This document shows positions 15,539-22,767 of a stretch of 64,000 nt of DNA, piece after piece (positions within the stretch are counted from its first letter, which is position 1; each line of letters opens with the position of its first letter). Under the pieces are notes generated by a model. That model was not told the DNA's origin. It made no database searches and was given only the letters and a program-made list of their open reading frames with translations. A program made the translations under genes and the position numbers. The DNA comes from an uncultured Pseudomonadales bacterium (GTDB taxonomy: Bacteria; Pseudomonadota; Gammaproteobacteria; Pseudomonadales; Azotimanducaceae), in contig OY282430.1 of assembly GCA_958296025.1 (NCBI GenBank), positions 2,356,001 to 2,420,000 on the forward strand, written 5' to 3'.

Positions 15539-16717
15539 ATGCTGACTTTTGCCGAAGAACTCGTCCTGCTTCTGAACGACGAGGACGGCGTGCCCGTCCC
15601 GGTCCAAGAGGACGCATTCGCCTGCGCGCTGGCCGGCGCCGTACTGATGGATCTGGCGTTCGCCTATCGGATCGACACCGACCTGCAGACGCTCGTAGTC
15701 ACCGGCCGAACACCAATCGGCAACCCCACCCTAGACCGCATCCTGAGGAAGATCGCCACCCGCCCGGAAGCGGCGGACACCCGAACTTGGATCAGGGAGT
15801 TGTCCGTCGATGAAGCCGCCGCCATTCACGAGGAGGTGCTGTCCAGTTTGGTCGAGCGCGGCGTTTTGGCGCGCCAAGCCGAGAAGTTCCCTTGGATCCT
15901 CCGCACACCGCGCCATCCCATCATTGAGGGTGAAGCCGCCCACGGGGTCAGCCGGCGCATCCGCGAGGCGCTGCATTCCGACGACATTCCCGACCCTCGG
16001 GACATCACCCTGATCGCCCTGTTGGACGCCTGCGACCTCCTTGCCGACATCTTCCCCGCAGCGGAGATCGAGCAATGCCGCGCCCGGATTGAGCAATTGC
16101 GCCTAATGGACTTGATCGGCCGCGAGCTGGCCGGCGCCATCGCCGACATCGAACGCACGATCATCGCCGCGCTTCGGGCCAGGTCGGCGCGTTTCCGCAA
16201 GTTGCTGCTGCATCTCTCCGTCTTCGGCGGCTTGGCTGCGACGGTGGCGCTGCTGGCCCCCCGCATCCCCGCACCGGATCGCTTCGGCCCCAGCTTGCTG
16301 CAGTCGCTCTGGTTCGACGGGCTCTGGCAGCAGTGGAGCGGCTATCTGCTTCTAGGCTTCAGCGGCGCGGGGCTGCTGGCCGTGTTGCTTCTGAAGGTGC
16401 GGCCGGTGGCCCGGCTGGGCGGCGGCCATTGGTGGCGGCTGGCCCATGTCGGGTTCGGCCTTTGCTGCGCACTCCTTCTGTTCGCCCACACCGGCTTTCG
16501 CTTGGGCGCCAACCTCAACGCGGCGCTCATGGTCTCCTATTTGGCCGCGCTGGCCTTTGGCGCCCTTGCCGGAATTTCCACCAACGGGGCACCCCAACTG
16601 CGCAGAATGGGGATCACCCCCAAACTGCGCTCAATCCTGATGCGGCTGCACCGCGTCGCGCTCTATCCCCTGCCGGCGCTTGTGGCCATCCACATCCTCA
16701 TCGTCTATCTTTACTGA
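15539..16717 (+). CDS. GPP34 domain fused to a di-heme cytochrome b membrane module
   Basis: 392 residues with two unlike halves. Residues 1 to about 212 are a GPP34 (GOLPH3/VPS74-like) domain: LTFAEELVLLLNDEDG, LAGAVLMDLAFAYRI, LTLIALLDACDLL-like helices. In eukaryotes this fold binds PI4P; its bacterial role is unknown. Residues about 222-392 hold five membrane segments. Two of these carry histidine pairs exactly 14 residues apart, His303/His317 (LAHVGFGL to LFAHTGF) and His371/His385 (RLHRVALYP to VAIHILIV), the geometry of bis-heme b proteins such as ferric reductase or b561-type domains. The downstream multiheme cytochrome c starts 12 bp after the stop, so the protein probably passes electrons between the quinone pool and that cytochrome. 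The start has a weak ribosome site. Domain calls are firm; the role is inference. Confidence 0.75.
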   Translation: MLTFAEELVLLLNDEDGVPVPVQEDAFACALAGAVLMDLAFAYRIDTDLQTLVVTGRTPIGNPTLDRILRKIATRPEAADTRTWIRELSVDEAAAIHEEVLSSLVERGVLARQAEKFPWILRTPRHPIIEGEAAHGVSRRIREALHSDDIPDPRDITLIALLDACDLLADIFPAAEIEQCRARIEQLRLMDLIGRELAGAIADIERTIIAALRARSARFRKLLLHLSVFGGLAATVALLAPRIPAPDRFGPSLLQSLWFDGLWQQWSGYLLLGFSGAGLLAVLLLKVRPVARLGGGHWWRLAHVGFGLCCALLLFAHTGFRLGANLNAALMVSYLAALAFGALAGISTNGAPQLRRMGITPKLRSILMRLHRVALYPLPALVAIHILIVYLY

Positions 16718-16729
16718 GCAGGCCGGCGC

Positions 16730-18229
16730 ATGGCGAAGAAGGCGGCTCTGTGGATTCTCTGCGTTTCGGGAACCTTGATCGCCACGGCCTTTGTCGCCAT
16801 CTGGATGGTCGTGGGCGGCGACCGCCGGATGCTCCTGATCGGCAAGACCACCGACGCCCACCACCAGATCGAGACGGCCTGTGAGACCTGCCATGCCGCA
16901 CCCCCTTTCGCCTTCGCGGCCGCGGCCGCGAAGGCGCTGAACAAGACTTGCCGGAATTGCCACGAGGATGCGTTGCAGGCCGCCGAGGACAGCCATGCCC
17001 GCAAACGGTTCCGCAGCCCCCGAATGGCCGTCTATTGGCAGAAGCTCGATGTACGCCTATGCACGGCCTGCCATGTCGAGCACCGCCCGGAGATCACCCG
17101 CCCCGGCGCGGTCACCGTTGCCGCGGACTTCTGCGTGGCCTGCCATTCCGAAGGCGATCAGGATGTGCGCAAGGCCCGGCCGAGCCATGCGGGCCTACCT
17201 TTCGACACCTGCGCGTCGGCCGGCTGCCACAACTACCACGACAATCGCGCCATCTATGAAGACTTCCTGGTGCGCCATGCCGACCGGCCTTGGGTTGCGG
17301 CGGTACCTGTGCATGGGCTTGCCATGCGCTCTCGCAACCAGAAGGTGCCGGCGGAGGCGGCAAAGCGAGGCGCCGCTCTGGCGCCGGCAGTGGCGCTGGC
17401 GGCGCCAACGGCTCTGCACGACTGGGCCGGCTCCGGTCATGCGGCGGCGGGCGTAAACTGCGCCGCCTGCCATGCGCCGACGGCAGCGCAAGACGCCTCC
17501 CGCGCCGCGGTCGAGGCGCAATGGATCGCGGCACCGGACACCGCCATCTGTTGGGACTGCCACAAAGCGCAGGTGAAGACCTTCGCCGAGGGCCGACACG
17601 GTATGCGCCGGCATCCCTCGCTCGCGCCCCCGCGCGACCCCAGCCGCCGGCTGGAGGCCATCGGCCTCGGCGGTCTGTTGCCCAAGGCCGCGGCGGCATG
17701 GTTGGCGGACCCGCCGCGGCCTGTGCGCATGACCGTCGCCGAAGCGCGCCTGCCGATGCGCCCCGAGGCCGCTGCCAAAGCGCTGCACTGCGGAACCTGC
17801 CACCAACCCCACGCGGTGGACACCGAGCGGGCCGCGGTGGAGGCCTGCGCATCCTGCCACGATGACACCCATAGCCGAGCCTACTTCGGCAGCGCCCACC
17901 ATGAGCTTTGGCGGGCGGAGCTGGCCGGAAAGGCGCCGCTAGGCGCCGGAGTGAGCTGCGCAACCTGCCACATGGCCAAGGTCGAACGCGGCGGCAAGGT
18001 GGTGACCAGCCACAACCAAAACGCCACTCTGTGGCCCAACGAGAAGATGATTCGGCCGGTCTGCCTCGATTGCCACGGCCTCGGCTTCGCCATCGACGCC
18101 CTTGCGGACGCCGACCTAGTGGCCCGAAACTTCCAAGGACGGCCCGCCACCATCCATGTCAAAAGCGTCGAATGGGCGCTGCGACGCACACAGGGTGGCG
18201 TACATGACCATTTTCAAGCTACCCGTTGA
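16730..18229 (+). CDS. Membrane-anchored undecaheme cytochrome c
   Basis: 499 residues. A single N-terminal membrane segment (about 5-29) anchors a periplasmic domain. Ten CxxCH motifs start at residues 51, 74, 111, 135, 244, 274, 354, 373, 410 and 445, and one CASAGCH (CX4CH) site is at 161, giving eleven likely haems c. The first four with the CX4CH site form an N-terminal cluster. Residues about 168-243 are an Ala-rich spacer, and six haems follow. The end (GVSCATCHMAK, RPVCLDCHGLGFAIDAL) resembles the C-terminal part of hydroxylamine-oxidoreductase-like multihaem cytochromes. No catalytic tyrosine crosslink can be assigned. It is almost certainly co-expressed with the GPP34-cytochrome b gene and may be its redox partner. 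Terminal acceptor or donor unknown. Confidence 0.88.
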   Translation: MAKKAALWILCVSGTLIATAFVAIWMVVGGDRRMLLIGKTTDAHHQIETACETCHAAPPFAFAAAAAKALNKTCRNCHEDALQAAEDSHARKRFRSPRMAVYWQKLDVRLCTACHVEHRPEITRPGAVTVAADFCVACHSEGDQDVRKARPSHAGLPFDTCASAGCHNYHDNRAIYEDFLVRHADRPWVAAVPVHGLAMRSRNQKVPAEAAKRGAALAPAVALAAPTALHDWAGSGHAAAGVNCAACHAPTAAQDASRAAVEAQWIAAPDTAICWDCHKAQVKTFAEGRHGMRRHPSLAPPRDPSRRLEAIGLGGLLPKAAAAWLADPPRPVRMTVAEARLPMRPEAAAKALHCGTCHQPHAVDTERAAVEACASCHDDTHSRAYFGSAHHELWRAELAGKAPLGAGVSCATCHMAKVERGGKVVTSHNQNATLWPNEKMIRPVCLDCHGLGFAIDALADADLVARNFQGRPATIHVKSVEWALRRTQGGVHDHFQATR

Positions 18230-18392
18230 TCCGCGCCCACCAATAGTCGCCCGCAGCCAAGGCGACCTTAAGTTGCTTTGCAACGCATTGATTTGCTTGC
18301 AGTCAGTTTGGAGCGTTCTTCCTATTCCTCATTCCTGATCAGGGTTTGGCGGGTTTTGTTCGGGGATGTTTGGCTGCGGTGGAAAGCGACCC

Positions 18393-19478
18393 TCATGCAA
18401 ACAGCCCCCCCTCCATCGCCATGTGCTGATCGCCAGGCCGCTCGAAACCGGGGATGTGGTGGCGGCCATTCAGTCTGGCGTGGTACTGGCCGATCTTGGC
18501 CCGCTCGTCGTAGAACTGGGCGTACCACTGGCGCACGGTGCGGAAGGGGCCGTCCTTATGCAGTTGCATGATGCGGATGGCCGGGCGCTTGTTGCGCCAG
18601 ACCTCGAAGTCCGCCGAAAAGGCCCTTAGGGCACCGGCCTGGACCTGTCCGGCAGCGGCGATGTCCGCCTCGGTGTGGGGAACGTTCTGCGCCCGGGTCA
18701 GCGCCCCGTGCCACACCTGGGTCACCCCATCATCCACCGGGGTGTTGGCGATCAGTTCGTAGGTCAGCACCCTGCCGAATTCCTGCTTGGACAGCAGCAG
18801 CCCGGGGCCGGTGTACCAAGTGGTGGTGGCCAGGAAGGCGTCGTAGGCCTTCTGAAACCCGCCTTGGCGCTGAATGCAGATGTGGTCAATGAACTCGTTT
18901 TCAAAGTACTCGCAGGGGGCGCCGTGGGTGGGGCCGAGGTGCTGGACGTCCGCCATGTTGTCCATCAATTCCTGTCCGTGGACCTGCAGCGCGTCCAGAT
19001 GGTCCAACCGCCAATGCACCCAAGCGGGGTCATCCCATTCCTGCAGCAAGGGCGGCTCGAACAGCGCCGGGGCACCCTCCGGATCATGCCACATCATCAC
19101 GCAGCCCATCACTTCCCGCACTGCGTAGGACTTGAGGGCCACCGTCTTCGGGCAGGGGTCATGGTATGGGATATCGTTCAGATGGCCATCCGGCCCATAA
19201 CGCCAGCCGTGGTAGGGGCAGCGGATGGAGTCCCCCTCGATCTGCTTGCCATCCACCACGATGATGGCGCTCCTGCTGGCGGTGAGGTGGGTGCCCATGT
19301 GGGCGCAGTAGGCATCCAGCATCACCAGCCGCCCGCTGTCGCCCCGGTACAGGGCGAAGTCCTGGCCGAAGAAGCGCACCGCCAAAGGACCGGCATCCAG
19401 TTCGCTGCTCTCCGCAACGACAAACCAGCCGCGGGGAAAAGTGTGCGGGCCTAAGTTGTAGTCGCTCGCCTTGGCCAT
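18393..19478 (-). CDS. Rieske non-haem iron oxygenase, KshA-like
   Basis: 361 residues, the terminal oxygenase of a two- or three-component system. The Rieske 2Fe-2S ligands are CAHMGTHL and CPYHGWRYG (about residues 60-95). The catalytic iron motif is DNMADVQHLGPTH, giving the D-x2-H-x4-H facial triad region. The C-terminal WRNKRPAIRI and VRQWYAQFYDE match the KshA (3-ketosteroid 9-alpha-hydroxylase) and cholesterol-desaturase-like branch more than benzoate-type oxygenases. The substrate is probably a steroid or other polycyclic compound; this is inference. I chose the ATG at 19478 (MAKASDY) over an upstream one because family alignment begins there. No reductase gene is adjacent. It lies 173 bp downstream of the epoxide-hydrolase-like gene. 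Confidence 0.85.
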   Translation of the reverse strand: MAKASDYNLGPHTFPRGWFVVAESSELDAGPLAVRFFGQDFALYRGDSGRLVMLDAYCAHMGTHLTASRSAIIVVDGKQIEGDSIRCPYHGWRYGPDGHLNDIPYHDPCPKTVALKSYAVREVMGCVMMWHDPEGAPALFEPPLLQEWDDPAWVHWRLDHLDALQVHGQELMDNMADVQHLGPTHGAPCEYFENEFIDHICIQRQGGFQKAYDAFLATTTWYTGPGLLLSKQEFGRVLTYELIANTPVDDGVTQVWHGALTRAQNVPHTEADIAAAGQVQAGALRAFSADFEVWRNKRPAIRIMQLHKDGPFRTVRQWYAQFYDERAKIGQYHARLNGRHHIPGFERPGDQHMAMEGGLFA

Positions 19479-19651
19479 GTCGAACCTCGTCAGCGCTGTC
19501 GGTTTGGGCAGCTCTAGTGTGCGACCAACCTGCGCGTTTCGCAAGGGCCGTCAGGTCGATGGTTGGGGCGGACGAGAAGCCGAGCGACAGCGCCGTCTTG
19601 AGCCAGGAAAGCCGGCGCGGCGTTGCCCGGAATCGACAACCAAGAGAGTTT

Positions 19652-20692
19652 TCAGCTCAGAGCTCGACTGACCGGTGGCCCTTGCCTTGCGTCGGCGAGA
19701 TTAGGGCCTGCGCTGCTGATGCGGGCCAAGTAGTCCAACAGGATGGCGTTCAGCGCAGCGGACGCCTCCAGCGGCATCATGTGTCCGACGTCGGCGATCA
19801 TCCGCACATCCATGAGATTGGGGAAAATAGCCCGCATCAGGGCGATGGGGTCATCGCCGTGGAAGCCCTCCAGGTCCACATCCCGCTCGCTGCCGATAAA
19901 CCAGCCGGGCACTTGGCTTTGCGTCCCCTCAAAGGGCTTGCGCTGCGCCCACTTGATGTCCATGGAGCGGTACCAGTTCAGCCCGCCGGTGAAGCCGGTG
20001 CGGCCGTATTCGGCCACGAAGAACTCCAGCGCCAACTCGCTGAGCCAAGGCCAAGGCAGGGGCGGCGGTTCGCCCATGGCGTCGATGTAGCTGGCCTGGG
20101 GCGGGTGCTTGAACACGTCAAAGTAGTTGGCCATGCCGCTTAGGGTCCAGAAAACCTTGCGCAGGAACGTCCGGGGCGCCGCCGCCAACTCCTCATCCGC
20201 CCGGGGCGGCACCCGGAAATACTCGATGTGCAGGAAGTGCCGCTCGCCCATCTCTCGGTACTCCGTCAGCGGCGGCTTGTCCGGATTGTGCGGCGCGGCG
20301 GGGTTCTCCAGGCAGATGATGGCCGCAACCCGCCCTGGGTGGCGCAAGGCTAGGTCCTGAATGGCGAAGGCGCCAAAGTCGATGCCGACAAAGACGGCTT
20401 TTTCAACCCCGCAATGATCCAGCAGGCCAACCAAATCGGCGGTGATCTCATCCACTCCATAGGCTTCCGGCGTGGGCGGCGCCTCGGTTTGCCCCATGCC
20501 GCGCATATCCGGCGCCAGCACCCGATAGCCGGCCCCGGCCAGCGCCGGAATCTGCCGATGCCAGCTGAACCAGAGGCCGGGGAAGCCGTGGCAGAAGACC
20601 ACCGCAGCGCCCTCCCCCTGTTCCACATAATGCATGCGGATGCCGTTGATCTGTGCGTAGTGGTGTCGCCAGCCGGCGTTAAGTTTGGACAT
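19652..20692 (-). CDS. Alpha/beta hydrolase, epoxide-hydrolase-like
   Basis: 346 residues. The oxyanion motif HGFPGLWFSWHRQ is the HGFP form typical of soluble epoxide hydrolases. The nucleophile elbow reads VGIDFGAFA, with Asp as nucleophile, as in epoxide hydrolases and dehalogenases. The catalytic His is in VGHMMPLEA near the C-terminus. The expected reaction is hydrolysis of an epoxide to a diol; the substrate is unknown. It is followed on the same strand by the KshA-like oxygenase, so the two may act in one pathway. The ATG at 20692 has no clear ribosome site, and the end of an inverted-repeat element lies only 12 bp upstream, which may supply or have replaced the promoter. Confidence 0.85.
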   Translation of the reverse strand: MSKLNAGWRHHYAQINGIRMHYVEQGEGAAVVFCHGFPGLWFSWHRQIPALAGAGYRVLAPDMRGMGQTEAPPTPEAYGVDEITADLVGLLDHCGVEKAVFVGIDFGAFAIQDLALRHPGRVAAIICLENPAAPHNPDKPPLTEYREMGERHFLHIEYFRVPPRADEELAAAPRTFLRKVFWTLSGMANYFDVFKHPPQASYIDAMGEPPPLPWPWLSELALEFFVAEYGRTGFTGGLNWYRSMDIKWAQRKPFEGTQSQVPGWFIGSERDVDLEGFHGDDPIALMRAIFPNLMDVRMIADVGHMMPLEASAALNAILLDYLARISSAGPNLADARQGPPVSRALS

Positions 20693-20704
20693 GTTCAAAA
20701 ACCC

Positions 20705-20726
20705 ACTTATTTACGCGACAGGACAC
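20705..20726 (-). repeat. Single right end of the MITE-like element
   Basis: ACTTATTTACGCGACAGGACAC matches the right terminus of the 161-bp element (identical to the copy near 32 kb in the variable GCG). The rest of the element is absent. It lies between the epoxide-hydrolase-like start and the DUF4153 stop. Confidence 0.65.
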
Positions 20727-20761
20727 TGGCCGCTTGTCTCGGAAAACAGGCCGACGGCCAT

Positions 20762-22522
20762 CTATATCACTCCCAACGTCAATTCCCCGATTTTCAACTC
20801 TTGCCACTTGGAGGGGACGGGGCTGACTTCTCCCTCCTTCAGCATTTTCTGCAGATTCGCGCCTTCCGCAACGCTGTGGCGCAGGGCCATGGGCAGACGA
20901 CGCCACTCTTCACCGTCTTGGTAAATGCAGAAGGCGAAGACCGAGTCGTCGTGGCGGATGGCGGCGATAAAGACGTATTCGGGGGCGCCGTCTTCGTTCA
21001 AGTCCGTACGCAGCAGAATGGGGGGGCCGTGTTCGCTGGGATGGGGGCGGGGGAAGAAGACGCCCGGCCTGTCGAATGCGGGGTCATCGGCGTAAGGGTC
21101 GGCATAATGGTCTTCAATGGCGCTGCGTACGCCGGCCGGCACGTCGAAAGGTTCCGGGCGGTAGAGGATGCGTTGCCATGGGACGATGTCGGACGCTGAA
21201 GGGGCTCCGTCGTAGGACGCTTCTTTGATGATGCGCACCAATTCCGGGTCCGAACTTTCATTCTGTTCGATGAGGGCCTGCATTTCCAAATGAGCCGGGC
21301 GAGCAAGGTCCTGCCATGCGTAGTGGAAGTCGAACTCGCGCATCTCGATTTCGCCGGCCTCCACCCGCTGCAGCTGGCTGGCAAGAGAGATGACGCGGAA
21401 GTCCAGCAGGGGGGTGTTGACCGACAGCGTCAAGGCCAGCAGCACCCAGCCCATGACGATGTTGACGCGGCCCAGGCCCTGTGGCCAGCCGTCCCGTCGG
21501 CGGATGACGATCCAAGCGTAGCCTAAGGAGAACAGCACCAGCAGAGCGCAGATGGCGAAGGCCCAGCAACGTCCCAAGGACCAACCGTATTGGTCCACCC
21601 GCAGGTACAGCCCGTACAGCGCCAAGGCGGACAGCACCGGCAGCAGGGCGATGCCCGGTTGCAGCAACCGATGCACCAAGGGCGGATAGGGCACCTTCCC
21701 GCCCGACTGGTAAACGGCGTTGAGGAAGAACAGCGCTAAGGCGTTCAGCCACATCAAGAGCGCCGTGCCGTTGCCCGTGTCCCATAGGGGGGTCAATCCG
21801 GTGAAAGGCAGGGCGGCCAGAAAGATCAGCGAAACAGCCACGGCCAAGGGCAGCAGCAGCCGCATCAAGCCCTCCAGCAGGCCGGTGATGCCGTCGATCA
21901 GGTTGACCAAGCGCCGAAAGATCAGCACCCCTACGCCAAGGGCCACCGCCAGCACCGGAAACAGGAACCAATCCTTTTGGAAAAGCTCTTGGAAGAAGTC
22001 GATGCCGATGGCGGCGAACAGGGCGCCGCAAAGATAGAGCACCGCCTGCACTCCGCCGGTGAGCAGCAGGCTTAGAGCCACCACCAGAAAGTTCCGCCAA
22101 GAGGCGGCGAACAGGGCTTCGTAGCTCACCGGCCTTTGCCCGGCCCAAAGCTGTACGCGCATCAGCACCTTGAAGCAGGCAGTCAGCATGGTGATGACGT
22201 AGATGGCCAGCAAGGACCACACCGGAAAAGCGCCGAAGGGGGACGCCTGCCAGCCGATGTAGGCCGCCGGCAGCAGCAGCAGGGCGATGCACAGGCTCAC
22301 CAGCTTCAACACGCGGGTTCGATTGCCCGCCTCCAAGCTGAGCAGCAGCAGACCTGGACAGACGATGGCGAAGGTCCAAAGCGGGAAGTTCAGCACTGGC
22401 GTCTGGCTAGGCCAGCTTTCGTCGGAGAGCGCCCTCCACAGGAACAGCAGGAGCAGACCCTGTGCCAAGGAAATGCCGAGCATCAGATTGCGGGGCGGAA
22501 CCGGAACAGGGGAACCTGACAT
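20762..22522 (-). CDS. DUF4153 polytopic membrane protein
   Basis: 586 residues. Roughly the first 390 hold about eleven hydrophobic segments and match DUF4153 membrane proteins (for example KVLMRVQLWAGQRPVSYEALF, KDWFLFPVLAVALGVGVLIFRRL, PPLVHRLLQPGIALLPVLSALALY). The last 190 residues form a soluble domain with FDFHYAWQDLARP and LLRTDLNEDGAPEYVFIAA. The DLNEDGxPEY string resembles a calcium-binding FG-GAP-like or EF-hand-like loop. The function of the family is unknown. RBS AGGAGG lies 11 bp before the ATG. It stands alone between the hydrolase and the receptor genes, on the same strand. Confidence 0.8.
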   Translation of the reverse strand: MSGSPVPVPPRNLMLGISLAQGLLLLFLWRALSDESWPSQTPVLNFPLWTFAIVCPGLLLLSLEAGNRTRVLKLVSLCIALLLLPAAYIGWQASPFGAFPVWSLLAIYVITMLTACFKVLMRVQLWAGQRPVSYEALFAASWRNFLVVALSLLLTGGVQAVLYLCGALFAAIGIDFFQELFQKDWFLFPVLAVALGVGVLIFRRLVNLIDGITGLLEGLMRLLLPLAVAVSLIFLAALPFTGLTPLWDTGNGTALLMWLNALALFFLNAVYQSGGKVPYPPLVHRLLQPGIALLPVLSALALYGLYLRVDQYGWSLGRCWAFAICALLVLFSLGYAWIVIRRRDGWPQGLGRVNIVMGWVLLALTLSVNTPLLDFRVISLASQLQRVEAGEIEMREFDFHYAWQDLARPAHLEMQALIEQNESSDPELVRIIKEASYDGAPSASDIVPWQRILYRPEPFDVPAGVRSAIEDHYADPYADDPAFDRPGVFFPRPHPSEHGPPILLRTDLNEDGAPEYVFIAAIRHDDSVFAFCIYQDGEEWRRLPMALRHSVAEGANLQKMLKEGEVSPVPSKWQELKIGELTLGVI

Positions 22523-22767
22523 CGGAGATCAACCTCCTAACTCATGACCAATGCGGGCAGCCATTGAATTTGAATCCCAACTGGCTGTCAATGTCATTTT
22601 GCAGCGGCGCCATAGCGGCGCTGCGGATGGATGGGAGACGAACAGCGCGAGGCAACTCTGTGCCGCCCATTCCCAATGGATAACCCGTCGAACCTTGCAA
22701 TGGCGTCGCACCCCTTGGCGATGGGACAACAGGGCCGTCCCAGACCACAGGCATTGGCTTCGCCCGG

